Source: JAPUDS01 sp964536265 (GTDB lineage Bacteria; Patescibacteriota; Saccharimonadia; Saccharimonadales; Saccharimonadaceae). Taken from it: 64,000 nt of DNA. The translations under genes were made by a program, and so were the position numbers. Each line of letters starts with the position of its first letter. The first letter of the stretch is position 1. The stretch covers positions 1 through 64,000 of the forward strand of contig CAZHVV010000002.1 of the NCBI GenBank assembly GCA_964536265.1. Reading direction: 5' to 3'. Below are positions 1 through 10,800 of this stretch, piece after piece. Below the pieces are notes generated by a model. The model was not told the DNA's origin and made no database searches. It was given only the letters and a program-made list of their open reading frames with translations.

Positions 1-403
<403 letters not shown>

Positions 404-506
404 GATAGTGTCTAAAAGACACTATACTGACGAAATGACTTGCACTGCCAAATTGTGAACGTTCTATATCTGTTATCACCTCAAATTGTGCTTCAGACTG
501 TTACCA

Positions 507-535
507 AGTCTACACTTCCCCACACCAGATGTCAA
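507..535 (-). promoter_or_regulatory. Promoter of the rRNA operon
   Basis: On the minus strand a perfect -35 TTGACA (530-535) is followed by a 17-nt spacer and TAGACT (507-512) as -10. Start of transcription would be near 500, leaving a leader of ~100 nt before 16S. It is one of the few boxes in the window with a consensus -35, which fits a strong rRNA promoter. Confidence 0.8.
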
Positions 536-549
536 GACTTATCTTTGGC

Positions 550-972
550 TTAAACTGTTATAAATATTGCAACAACTGCACCAATCGCGGCGCCTAGTAG
601 CGCGCCGGCAATAACCTCTTGCAGGGTATGACCAATAGCGACATATGGTGCTGTCTCATCTGGTGAGAGCTTCTTGAGAAGCTTACTGAGTGCACTCCCT
701 TGCTCACCAATTGAACGGCGAGATGACAACGCATCTTGAATAGTAACAGCCATAAATACACCAGAAACGGCAAATAAATTACTCACACCTTCGTGAAAAA
801 ATATTGCCGTCGTTAGTGCAACCACTACTGCCGTATGACTGCTAGGGAAATTGCCTGTGTTTACCCAGCGTCGCCATGTCCGCTCGCTCTTTGGCTGCAG
901 AAAATACTTTATTGTGTGTGCTACAAGGTAACCGAGCAAAGCCGCAATGATATAGGCGTAACTACTCTTCAT
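550..972 (-). CDS. DUF212 / YuiD-type divergent PAP2 family membrane protein
   Basis: A 140-residue membrane protein of the divergent PAP2 (acid phosphatase/VanZ-like, DUF212, YuiD) family. It shows a PSSHTA motif near residue 46, a GHTLQEVIAGALLG segment near 115, and hydrophobic segments at both ends; these are the conserved PAP2-type signatures. The substrate is unknown. The start is taken as the ATG at 972, which overlaps the end of gyrA by 11 nt and has an AGAGGA ribosome site 8 nt upstream. A GTG at 978 in the same frame is only 2 nt from that site and is less likely. It is the last gene of the gyrB-gyrA operon. Confidence 0.85.
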   Translation of the reverse strand: MKSSYAYIIAALLGYLVAHTIKYFLQPKSERTWRRWVNTGNFPSSHTAVVVALTTAIFFHEGVSNLFAVSGVFMAVTIQDALSSRRSIGEQGSALSKLLKKLSPDETAPYVAIGHTLQEVIAGALLGAAIGAVVAIFITV

Positions 973-3490
973 CGCCACTGTCCTCTTCTGATTCTAATTC
1001 CTGCTGTTGTTCTGGAATCATCCCGATTGATGCAACTGTATCTTTGTCATTAAGGCGCATCACGCGTACGCCCTGTGTTGTACGGCCAAGTGTCGGGATA
1101 TCTTTTAGGTCGACTCGAATAGTTTGTCCTTGTGAGGAGATCATGAGCACCTCAGAGGCTTCCGGTTCAATTGATGTGACCGTTACGATACTACCGGTCT
1201 TTGTATTCACCACACCAGCCTTGATACCCACACCACCACGCTTATGTGTCGGGAAGTTGGCAACCTTTGTCATTTTGCCATAACCGTTCTCACTCATAAC
1301 AAGCAGTTGACGATCTTGTCGAGCTAAGTCCATACCAACAACTCGGTCACCCTGGCGCAAGCGGATACCACGCACACCACGTGCGGAGCGGCCCATAGGA
1401 CGCGTGTCAGTCTCCTTAAAGCGTATTGCCTGACCGAGTGAAGTCGAGATAACTATTTCATCCTCACCACTACTCATACGCACCCAACGCAGCTCATCAC
1501 CTTTATCGAGATTGATAGTGATAAGTCCACTATTGCGGATATTCGCGTAGTCCTTTAGAGGCGTCTTCTTCACTGTTCCATGAATTGTTGCCATAAATAA
1601 GTAGCCTTCATCATCGCGACCCTTTTCAATCTTAATCATTGATGTAATTTTCTCATCGGGTTGTAACTGTAACAGATTGACGATAGCCACGCCTTTGGCT
1701 TGCAACCCGGCTACAGGTACTTCATATGCCTTGAGTCGGAAGACTCGCCCACGGTCGGTAAAGAATAGTAGCCAGTCATGTGTACTTGCGGTCACAAGCT
1801 GATCAATAACATCTTCTTCCTTCGTCGTCATACCGCGTTTTCCTTTTCCTCCACGGTGTTGTTTGCGATAATCAGTGTTCAACGTACGCTTGATATAATT
1901 TTCCGTTGTTAGAAGAACTACAACATTTTCATCAGGGATAAGTTCTTCATCTTTGAACTTACCAAGCTCTTGATTGATAATCTGAGAGCGTCGCTCATCA
2001 CCATACTTTTCTTTCATCTCAAGTAGTTCTTCTTTAATAATCTTGAAGATTTCCTGCTCATCAGACAACACACTCTCAAGCTTCGCGATGAGTGCGAGAA
2101 GTTCTGCTAGCTCGTCTTCAATAACCTTACGCTCAAGGCCAGTCAGGCGGCGTAGCTGCATTGCAAGAATAGCTTTCGCTTGAATCTCGCTCAGCTTAAA
2201 CTTCGTAATAAGGTTTTCTTGTGCTTCCTCGCTCGTTTGGCTCGCACGAATAGTCTTAATAACTTCATCAATATGATCAAGTGCTATCTTCAAACCCTCG
2301 AGAATATGTGCTCGTTCTTTTGCTTTTCTGAGTTCAAATTCTGTTCGACGACGTACCACGACTTGACGATGCTTCAAATACTCGCTCAAGATTTCGTGGA
2401 TACCAAGCACACGCGGCTGAATACCATCGATAAGAGCCAGCATGTTGTAATGGAATGAGGTCTGCAATGACGTTAGTTTGTAGAGCTGATTAAGCACTTT
2501 CTTTGGATACGCATCTTTGCGCAACTCAATCACAACACGGACCGCGCCACGAGCACTCTCGTCTCGCAAGTCACTAATAGCTTGTATTTTCTTGTCTTTG
2601 ACAAGGTCAGCAATCTTTTCAATAAGAGTTGCTTTGTTAACTGCATACGGCATCTCAGTCACAACAATCTGATGTCGCCCCTTCTTCGTTTCCTCGATGT
2701 TCGCAACAGCGCGAATAATAACGCTACCGCGGCCTGTTGCATAGGCCTGACGCATTGGTGCGCCACCATACACAACACCACCAGTTGGAAAGTCAGGGCC
2801 TTTGACGTGCTCAAGTAAATCATCAAGTGTTACTTCATCGCCCTTATCAATCATTGTAATGATTGCATCAACGAGTTCATTGAGATTGTGTGGCGGAATA
2901 GAGGTCGCCATACCAACAGCAATACCCATCTGGCCGTTGAGAAGTAGGTTCGGCAGTTTTGCCGGCAACACAACAGGTTCTCGCTCAGAACCATCAAAGT
3001 TATCACGAAAATCAACAGTTTCTTTGTCGATATCAACCAAGAGCTCTTCGGCATGACGGTTGAGGCGTGCTTCAGTGTAGCGGTGAGCAGCTGGTGGATC
3101 TCCGTCCATAGAGCCGAAGTTTCCTTGTCCCTGAACAAGCATATAGCGCATTGTCCATTCCTGAGCCAAGCGGACCATCGAGTCGTAAATAGCACTGTCA
3201 CCATGAGGGTGGTATTTACCCATCACATCACCGATGATACGTGCTGATTTAACGAATCTTGCGTTACTGCGGTTACCATTTTGATTCATTGAGAACAATA
3301 TTCGGCGGTGCACTGGTTTCATACCGTCACGAACATCAGGCAAGGCGCGGTCAATAATGACACTCATGGAATAGCGCAAGAAACTTTCTTCCATGACATG
3401 TTCAACTGTGCGGTGCTCAAGAATCTTGGAGTGTATCTGCTCTTCTTCGATAATTTCGCCTTCGATTGGAATGTTTGGTTCGTCGTTCAT
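962..3490 (-). CDS. gyrA: DNA gyrase subunit A
   Basis: Type IIA topoisomerase breakage-reunion subunit, which forms an A2B2 enzyme with GyrB and introduces negative supercoils. The 842-residue length fits the family. The catalytic tyrosine is visible as Tyr138 in AAHRYTEARL, and the quinolone-resistance region HPHGDSAIYDSMV (residues 94-106) keeps the sensitive-type serine (Ser99). The C-terminal half contains a GyrA-box, QHRGGKGKRG, at about residue 543, which marks gyrase rather than ParC. The protein ends in an acidic tail. It sits 9 nt downstream of gyrB in one operon; the unusual neighbour is the DUF212 gene overlapping its 3' end. Confidence 0.97.
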   Translation of the reverse strand: MNDEPNIPIEGEIIEEEQIHSKILEHRTVEHVMEESFLRYSMSVIIDRALPDVRDGMKPVHRRILFSMNQNGNRSNARFVKSARIIGDVMGKYHPHGDSAIYDSMVRLAQEWTMRYMLVQGQGNFGSMDGDPPAAHRYTEARLNRHAEELLVDIDKETVDFRDNFDGSEREPVVLPAKLPNLLLNGQMGIAVGMATSIPPHNLNELVDAIITMIDKGDEVTLDDLLEHVKGPDFPTGGVVYGGAPMRQAYATGRGSVIIRAVANIEETKKGRHQIVVTEMPYAVNKATLIEKIADLVKDKKIQAISDLRDESARGAVRVVIELRKDAYPKKVLNQLYKLTSLQTSFHYNMLALIDGIQPRVLGIHEILSEYLKHRQVVVRRRTEFELRKAKERAHILEGLKIALDHIDEVIKTIRASQTSEEAQENLITKFKLSEIQAKAILAMQLRRLTGLERKVIEDELAELLALIAKLESVLSDEQEIFKIIKEELLEMKEKYGDERRSQIINQELGKFKDEELIPDENVVVLLTTENYIKRTLNTDYRKQHRGGKGKRGMTTKEEDVIDQLVTASTHDWLLFFTDRGRVFRLKAYEVPVAGLQAKGVAIVNLLQLQPDEKITSMIKIEKGRDDEGYLFMATIHGTVKKTPLKDYANIRNSGLITINLDKGDELRWVRMSSGEDEIVISTSLGQAIRFKETDTRPMGRSARGVRGIRLRQGDRVVGMDLARQDRQLLVMSENGYGKMTKVANFPTHKRGGVGIKAGVVNTKTGSIVTVTSIEPEASEVLMISSQGQTIRVDLKDIPTLGRTTQGVRVMRLNDKDTVASIGMIPEQQQELESEEDSGDEE

Positions 3491-3499
3491 GGCTATCTC

Positions 3500-5485
3500 C
3501 TAGATGTCCAGGTCTTCATGATTAATAAATTTCGCTCGCGTCTGGATGAAGTTCTTCCGTAGCTCCACTTCATCACCCATTAGTTTCGTGAAAATGGCAT
3601 CAGCCTTCTCAGTATCTTCAACTTTCACTTGAACAAGTACGCGATTCTCGGGATTCATAGTCGTTTCCCAGAGCTGCTCTGCATCCATCTCACCAAGACC
3701 CTTGTAGCGTTGCAGCATTGTAATACCCGCTTGCTTGTTGCGGTCTTGTGTGTCGTCAATTTTCGTGCCCGCCGCTTGACGCTCTGCTATTAACGTATCG
3801 AGAATCTGGTCACGTTCCTCGTCGCTATAAGCATAATATTTACGAGAAGTCCCCGCTCGAAGCAAGAATAGCGGTGGTTTCGCAAGATATATATGCCCAC
3901 CATCTACTACTTCCTTCATATAGCGGAAGAAGAATGTCATAAGAAGTGTCGCAATGTGACTTCCGTCGACATCAGCATCGGTCATGATAATGATTCGACC
4001 GTAACGAAGACCACTAATGTCAAATTGTTCGTCAATACCGACACCCATCGCCTTAATCAAGCTGACGATTTCATTGTTATTGAGCATTCTATCGAGCCGA
4101 GCACGCTCAACATTTAGCACTTTACCGCGCAATGGTAGAATCGCCTGTGTTTTACTGTCTCGTCCGCTCTTAGCTGAGCCACCAGCAGAGTCGCCCTCTA
4201 CAATGTATAATTCCGAGTTCTTAGGGTCACGACTCGAGCAGTCCGCAAGCTTACCAGGTAAACTCAAACCATCAAGTGCACCTTTACGGATAACATTCTC
4301 TCGAGCTGCACGAGCTGCCTTACGAGCACGAGCAGCAAGGAGTGCCTTGCCGACAATTTTCTTAGCAACAGCCGGATGCTCTTCGAGATAATAACTAAAG
4401 TACTCATTCATTATCTGTTCGACATAGCGGCGAACTTCAGGGTTTCCGAGTTTGTTCTTCGTTTGTCCTTCAAACTGTGGATCAGGTAACTTTACAAGAA
4501 TAATTGCTGTGAGACCTTCACGAATGTCATCACCGCTCAGATTATCTTCTTTTTCCTTCAATAACCCGTTTTTACGTGCATAATCGTTAATAACGCGTGT
4601 CATAGCCGACCGGAAACCGATGAGGTGCATTCCACCTTCAGGGTTATACACGTTATTTGCAAAGGCCTTTACAGTTTCGTTGAAACCTTCGTTGTACTGT
4701 ACAGCAACTTCAACCATGCTGTCTTCAATTTGTTTCTCAACATAAAATATATCGTCCGTAACTGTTTCTTTGCCAATATTGAGATGCTTAACATAGCTCT
4801 GTATACCACCATCAAAATAGAACGCAAAGCTATTTTTCGTTCGTTCATCATGCACCGAACCCTTTAATCCTTTTGTAAGATACGCTTGGTGACGTAGGTA
4901 ACTCAGGACCCATTCATAGTCAAACTCAATTGTTTCTTTGAAAATGGTCGTATCTGGATAAAAAGTAATAGTAGTTCCACGAGGTCTATCAGTTTTACCA
5001 ACCTTGCGTATATCACCTTGTGGAACACCCGTTGCGAACTCTAACATATATAAGTACCCGTCATGGACCACTTCGGCAATTAGCTTCGTCGATAAGGCAT
5101 TCACGACGCTCAAACCAACGCCGTGCAGACCTGATGACACCTTATAGCCACCGCCACCAAACTTGCCACCTGCATGAAGAACGGTTAACACTGTCTCAAG
5201 TGTACTGCGACCAGTTTTTGGGTGAGTGTCTACTGGGATACCTCGTCCGTCATCTGTAACACGACAGCCACCATCAGCTTGAAGCACAATATCTACCATA
5301 GTGCCATAGCCTGCGATTGCTTCGTCAACACAGTTGTCAGCGATTTCCTTAATCAAATGGTGTACGCCATCGTAGCCTGTGCTACCAATATACATACCCG
5401 GACGTTTACGGACTGGCTCGAGACCTTCGAGCACTTGGATCTGAGATGCGTCATACTCCGACGCAGTAGCTTTTTGTTTGGTCAT
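3500..5485 (-). CDS. gyrB: DNA gyrase subunit B
   Basis: ATPase subunit of DNA gyrase, 661 residues. The GHKL ATP-binding fold is visible through EIADNCVDEA (about residue 47), DDGRGIPV (about 78) and GGGGYKVSSGLHGVG (about 111). The TOPRIM domain shows EGDSAGGSAKSGRD and the metal site DADVDGSHI. The short length and absence of a long insertion resemble the non-enterobacterial type. Translation starts at ATG 5485 with GAGGG upstream. A TATAAT promoter ~50 nt upstream gives it a true leader, unlike most genes here. Confidence 0.97.
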   Translation of the reverse strand: MTKQKATASEYDASQIQVLEGLEPVRKRPGMYIGSTGYDGVHHLIKEIADNCVDEAIAGYGTMVDIVLQADGGCRVTDDGRGIPVDTHPKTGRSTLETVLTVLHAGGKFGGGGYKVSSGLHGVGLSVVNALSTKLIAEVVHDGYLYMLEFATGVPQGDIRKVGKTDRPRGTTITFYPDTTIFKETIEFDYEWVLSYLRHQAYLTKGLKGSVHDERTKNSFAFYFDGGIQSYVKHLNIGKETVTDDIFYVEKQIEDSMVEVAVQYNEGFNETVKAFANNVYNPEGGMHLIGFRSAMTRVINDYARKNGLLKEKEDNLSGDDIREGLTAIILVKLPDPQFEGQTKNKLGNPEVRRYVEQIMNEYFSYYLEEHPAVAKKIVGKALLAARARKAARAARENVIRKGALDGLSLPGKLADCSSRDPKNSELYIVEGDSAGGSAKSGRDSKTQAILPLRGKVLNVERARLDRMLNNNEIVSLIKAMGVGIDEQFDISGLRYGRIIIMTDADVDGSHIATLLMTFFFRYMKEVVDGGHIYLAKPPLFLLRAGTSRKYYAYSDEERDQILDTLIAERQAAGTKIDDTQDRNKQAGITMLQRYKGLGEMDAEQLWETTMNPENRVLVQVKVEDTEKADAIFTKLMGDEVELRKNFIQTRAKFINHEDLDI

Positions 5486-5534
5486 GTATTACCCTCACTT
5501 AAAAAGTCTTGATAGACCTATTTACAACTCTCCT

Positions 5535-5563
5535 ATTATAGCGGGCAATTATTGTTCAATCAA
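5535..5563 (-). promoter_or_regulatory. gyrBA promoter
   Basis: Minus strand TTGATT (5558-5563), 17-nt spacer, TATAAT (5535-5540). Transcription would start near 5528, giving a ~43-nt leader with a GAGGG ribosome site before gyrB. The remaining 5564-5631 must contain the divergent promoter of the surface-protein gene, but no convincing box pair was assigned there. Confidence 0.7.
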
Positions 5564-5631
5564 GCTATTGCATTGAACATAATTGTTATGCTAAAGTCTA
5601 GCATAGGAGTAAAACAAACAAAAATGATCAT

Positions 5632-7299
5632 ATGTTCCGTAAATTGGTAACAAACTTACCATTCTCTCCCGCGCTAGTCGGGCAGCTTGGTTTTTATGCG
5701 AAGCGACTACGCAAAGAGGAAGTAACGCGACGTATAGGCCTATTTATGACCGTTTTAGCACTAATTGTTCAGTCATTTACGATTTTTATTCCCTCAACAT
5801 CGGCAAATTCTTCACATCCATCCGATCTTATTCGCGGTGGTGTCAGTAGCCGATCTGACCTTCTCGCTCATTATGATAAATCAAATGATTTTAAAAAGAT
5901 TCTTAGTTACGCTGGAATTACGCGATCCGAACTCGCTGACACTAAAAAAACGTCTATCAACTCTCGTGATTATGGAACTGGTAGCGGTCAGTGGCTTAGT
6001 TGGGGACGTGTTTCACGTATGTCAGCCTCCCAGGGTGAGACAAAACATTCAATCGACGGGACAACTGTCTATTCACGACCTCTGTGGCGCCTTGATACAA
6101 CTAGTTGGACGAAAAAGCATGGCTCAACGTACACTGCCCTCGTCGGTACTTCCGCAAAGATGGGCAAATTCGCAATTTTAATGGATTGTGGCAACCTCGT
6201 AACTCGCAAGAATCCTCCGGCACAACGTTCAATCACCGTCTGTCGTCCAGGCGTGGGTATCATAAAGATTGACGAAGAAGATAAGCTATCAACAGATTTG
6301 CCTGCCGACAGTGTCGAGTGTAAACCCAAAAATGCTATCTGTAGTGATATCGTCGTTGTTAAAATCGATCGAACACACTTTAACTTCAAGGCCTCGAGCA
6401 CAGTCGAGAACGGTGCAACTATTAGTAGCTATTTGTTCACTGTCCAGAAAAATAATTCATCCGGCGAAATTGTCGCAACAAAAACCGTTCCTTCAACCGC
6501 AACAAAGGCAGAGAGCGGTTCAATCGAACTATCTGCGACAGGAACATACTATGTCAGCGTAACCGTCACGACATCTCTTGGCAATAAAACATCTTCGAAC
6601 TGTGCCGAAAGTTTCTCGGTTGCACCACCTGATAAGTGTGAGGTTAACCCTGCTCTACCCAAGAATGATCCTGAGTGCAAGCCGTGTCCCAGTAACCCAC
6701 AGCTCTGGATCAACAGTCCAGAGTGTAACCCAGTAATAGTTGAGTCAAAAACTGCTCAGAATCTTACGCAATCCCTTGACGCAACAAAAACAACGGCAGC
6801 TGCAAGTGATCGCATAGAGTACAAGCTAACAATCAGTAACCCTGGCAAAGTGGCGGCAAGCGCGACATTCTTCGAGGAGTTAGACGACGTGCTTGAGTAC
6901 GCAACTATCCAGGATGGCGGCGGCGGAACATTCGACCAGACGAAAAAGACACTGTCCTGGCCAACCGTCACATTAGCTGCAGGCGATACCCAGACGCGAA
7001 CATTCGTCGTGACATTACTGAACGAAATCCCCGCAACAGCACGAGGTACAAGCGAACCAACTTCATATGACTGCATTATGAATAATACATTCGGAGATAA
7101 CGTGCAGGTCCCTGTCAGCTGTACTACCCCGAAAGTTGTTGAGGAGGTAGTCTCTGAACTACCACATACAGGACCTCGTGAGAATATGATTTTTGCAGGT
7201 GCGCTGCTTGCAGTTGTTAGTTTCTTCTGGGCCCGTTCACGACAACTCGGTAAAGAAGTCCGCCTTGTTCGAAAAGACTTTAGTGGAAGTACAGTATAA
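5632..7299 (+). CDS. LPxTG-type surface protein with DUF11-like domain
   Basis: A 555-residue exported protein. A basic stretch and hydrophobic segment (about residues 32-55) act as signal or anchor. The middle has an Ig/PKD-like region (about 250-330) and a cysteine-rich linker. A DUF11 conserved repeat (about 380-480, with NLTQSLDATKTTAAASDRIEY) follows, typical of cell-wall proteins. The C-terminus has LPHTG (510-514), a hydrophobic helix and a basic tail, i.e. a canonical sortase sorting signal. The ATG at 5632 is 22 nt from the nearest AGGAG (5605-5609), so the start is uncertain; ATG 5624 is out of frame. It is followed after 9 nt by a membrane protein gene. Probable role: cell-surface display. 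Confidence 0.75.
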   Translation: MFRKLVTNLPFSPALVGQLGFYAKRLRKEEVTRRIGLFMTVLALIVQSFTIFIPSTSANSSHPSDLIRGGVSSRSDLLAHYDKSNDFKKILSYAGITRSELADTKKTSINSRDYGTGSGQWLSWGRVSRMSASQGETKHSIDGTTVYSRPLWRLDTTSWTKKHGSTYTALVGTSAKMGKFAILMDCGNLVTRKNPPAQRSITVCRPGVGIIKIDEEDKLSTDLPADSVECKPKNAICSDIVVVKIDRTHFNFKASSTVENGATISSYLFTVQKNNSSGEIVATKTVPSTATKAESGSIELSATGTYYVSVTVTTSLGNKTSSNCAESFSVAPPDKCEVNPALPKNDPECKPCPSNPQLWINSPECNPVIVESKTAQNLTQSLDATKTTAAASDRIEYKLTISNPGKVAASATFFEELDDVLEYATIQDGGGGTFDQTKKTLSWPTVTLAAGDTQTRTFVVTLLNEIPATARGTSEPTSYDCIMNNTFGDNVQVPVSCTTPKVVEEVVSELPHTGPRENMIFAGALLAVVSFFWARSRQLGKEVRLVRKDFSGSTV

Positions 7300-7308
7300 G
7301 GAGACCCT

Positions 7309-7893
7309 ATGAGTGAAAATTCACAAGAACAATTAGCATCATCAGAACGCTCACACATCGAGGTTGCTTCAGCCGCCGCAGAACAATCTACCGAACTCGC
7401 TAAGAATCGTGAAGTTCACGAACATTCACCAGAGCAACAAGCCGAAGCTATTGACCAAGCACGCGCTGAAGCCAACAAAGAAGCACTTATGGGTAAAGAA
7501 CGTGGTGGCGCAGAAGCAAAGAACGGCGGTGAACCTACTCATACCGCTATCCGTAAGGTGACGAAGAAAGAAAAGGACGTTGAATACAAGAAAACTCTGA
7601 AGGAGATTCGCTCACAGATGAATACTCCATCACGTGCATTTAGCCGTGTGATTCACTTCCCTATCATCGAGAAGACGAGTGATATCGTTAGTGGCTCGCT
7701 TGCACGTCCAAACGCAATAGTCGCAGGTAGCACTATGTCATTTGTACTCGTCGTACTTATTTATACTGTTGCGAAACATTATGGCTACCCGATGTCTGGC
7801 TTCGAAACAATCGGTGCATTCATTATTGGTTGGGTTATTGGTATCACCTATGATTACTTCAAGGTGATGGCAACTGGCGGTCGTCGTTCATAG
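7309..7893 (+). CDS. Conserved small membrane protein, function unknown
   Basis: A 194-residue protein with a charged, Glu/Ala/Lys-rich N-terminal half (residues 1-100, probably coiled or disordered) and two hydrophobic segments near residues 140-160 and 163-180. No family is recognised. It starts at ATG 7309 with an AGGAG 7-11 nt upstream and is 9 nt downstream of the LPxTG protein, so the two are co-transcribed. Its stop codon abuts the stop codon of the convergent ATPase gene with no intergenic base. Confidence 0.7.
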   Translation: MSENSQEQLASSERSHIEVASAAAEQSTELAKNREVHEHSPEQQAEAIDQARAEANKEALMGKERGGAEAKNGGEPTHTAIRKVTKKEKDVEYKKTLKEIRSQMNTPSRAFSRVIHFPIIEKTSDIVSGSLARPNAIVAGSTMSFVLVVLIYTVAKHYGYPMSGFETIGAFIIGWVIGITYDYFKVMATGGRRS

Positions 7894-10800
7894 CTATTCG
7901 TTCGTTTGCGCTGAGTCATCATCTTTGTGCAGTAAATTGCCTCGTAAATCAATAAATATCTCATCGTACTTCTCTTCCGACGGCACCGTGGTAGACCTCT
8001 CGCTCGACTTGTCGCGCGCAATATGAAGCGTGTCGTTTGTCTGACTAGTCATCACACTATCTTGCATGGTTTGCTGAAGCGCACTTTCAATGGCAAAATT
8101 ATCATTTGGCGCAGCCCCTGCTACTACGGCCATACCCGCCGTTGGCTTAAGTTCGATATCACCGCCCAACCCCTTGCCCTGCATAGTAGCAAGACGATCA
8201 TCTTTCATATCATTGTTAATTGGCGCTTTCGTCATCACTGGAGGCGTCGACTGCGGTTTTGTACTCAAGGTTGCATTAGTTGACGATGCTACTGGTGGCG
8301 ATGACTGTGTCGTCTTCGGTGCAACATTTGTCGTATTGTTTGGCGCAGTAGGAGCAGGGCTAGCTCCTGTAGTAGGTTGTTTCCGCTTTGCTAACCATTC
8401 GTCAAGGAACGATGAACCAGTACCTGATGCTTTCGGTGTAGTAGACGATTCACCCTGCAAGCGTGACTCAAACTCACGCTTTTTTGCCTCTCTGGCTTCA
8501 TCTCCGGCCCGTAGGCGCTTAAATATAGCACGTTCCACATCAGCACGCGGCTTACCGTACTTCGCAGCAGAGAGCTTCTTGAGTGCGTCTGCGAGTTGTG
8601 GATTAGGATGACCAAGCGGTGGTGGAAATATCATACTAAATGGAGCAGAAGGGACCCCGTTGATTTGGGCGACTACAACACCTTCGTAGTTCGGCAGCTT
8701 TGTTAAGTCTTCAGCATCAAACACAGGCACGAACTTTTTTTCCATCAGCTCGGCGTCAGTCGTACCAATACGTCCAGAGATAATCGTGCCGACGTTACCG
8801 ATAATTGCCTCACGAATCTTATCAGTAAGCTGTGAGACAAACTGATTCGCTAATATCAAGTTAAGGCGGTACTTTCGAGCTTCGGATAGAATAGACTCAA
8901 AGCTATCCGTTGCAAAATTTTGAAACTCATCGACATACAAAGCAAAATCTTCACGCTGCTCTTCGGGCACATCTGCCCGACCCATCGCCGCGGCCTGAAA
9001 TTTCATTACAAAAATCATACCGAGTAACTGACTATTTAATTCTCCAGTTTTACCCTTCGAGAGGTTAACCAGGAGGATTTTTTTATTATCCATAATTTCC
9101 CGTAAATTGAATCCAGACTTTGTCTGCCCAATAATATTGCGCATCATCTCATTCGATAGAAATGCCCCAAACTTTGAAACAAACCAACCGAGCACCTCGG
9201 ACTTATGATAGTCACTTGTTTGCGCCATCTCTTTGTTCCAGAAATCAAGAACCGTCTGGTCAGTGACGTATTTCAACTTCTCTTTTGCAAATGCATCATC
9301 ATTAAAGACTTGTGGGATATCTATGAAGCTAGAACCGTTCGGGTCACTCATGATTGTGAGCGCTGCGTTACGGAACCAGTGCTCGTAACGAGGACCAATG
9401 ATTCCGGTGTGACCCGGGTCATAGAGCCTATATAACATCGCAATCGCCTCCTGAACCAAAAAGTCACGCTGATCTGGTGTATCAAATTCAAACAGGTTTA
9501 ACCCTACAGGACTCGACATTTCGCCTGGATTAAAGTAAATGACGTCTTCAACACGTTCTTTCGGTATCATACCAAGCAGAGCCTCAGCTGAGTCACCATG
9601 TGGATCTATAAATGCAAAACCCTTACCGTCAAGCATATCCTGAAGCGCAAGGTTCTCAAGCAGTTTCGATTTACCGGTACCTGTTTGGCCAATGATATAT
9701 GTATGACGACGACGGTCATTCGTCGCAAGACGAATCTCTTTCTTTACTCCCCTGTATACGTTATAGCCCATCAGAAAACCTTCGTTCGACAATTGCCGCG
9801 GACCATCAACCTGCTTCGACATCTGGCGTTGTAATTGTGACGTCGGTATGTTCTTTTGATCTGGTAAATGGAATATCGTTGCAAGTTCTACACTATTTAG
9901 AATATTCTGTTTGATATCCTGAGGAAAGAATCGAAATATAAATGAAGTGACAAATTGTTCAACGTTTTTTGTAACCGCGAATTTAAAGCCATTACTTGAA
10001 GGTGAATCAAATAGAGCGAATGCTGCGACAACATTCTTCATTAATACCTGTGAACGAGCTGCTGTTGTCGAAGATGCAACGACACGTAATAGCACCTCAT
10101 AACCAGGGTGCCGTGTCTTCTCTTCCATCGCTTCAATCATAGATAATTCAAGACTACTGAGCTGTTTGTCCTCAGCTTTTACTTCCGAATTCTCTGGTGC
10201 TTTCCACAATGCCTCTAGGAGATCACGCGGCGCTAGCCCACCACCGCCAGTTAATCCCTTCTTTATTCCCTTATCTTTTCGTATCCTATCTGCCGTGGAC
10301 ACAACTGCCTTCGTCCATCCATCGGGTGCAGGTCGAATTAGAATCTGTACCCCTATACCATCTTCCTTCGTCGCGACAGCAAGAGCATTTAAGATAGCAC
10401 GCATTGCATCTCGCTTTGACTGTTCATAGGTTGCGATAGTGTAAGCGTAATGCTTCTTGAGAGTAAACTCTCCGCCGATTGTGCCACTTATTTTCCCAAC
10501 TTTACTAAAAATATTAGGGTCGTCAACTTCCTCGAGTCGCGCTGATGGATATGCTGCTGCAACGGATTGCTGAACAACATCAACCAGCACCATCGGAACT
10601 GCAATATAGTAATCAATCAGTCCGTCGGAAGCCATGATTTCAAAAGCAATATGTCTCTGGCCATATACCTTACTCTTGAATCCTTTTGTTGCGGTGCTCG
10701 CAATGATATTGTAAAGAACTTGTGCCTGAGAGATAGTTTCTTCTGTTACATCTCGCTCGTCGCGTCCATTACCCTCGATATCATCGCTAGATGGAGGAAT

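Noticed and set aside
973..978. GTG start at 978 for the DUF212 gene.
   Set aside because: It is only 2 nt from the ribosome site, whereas the ATG at 972 has ideal spacing.
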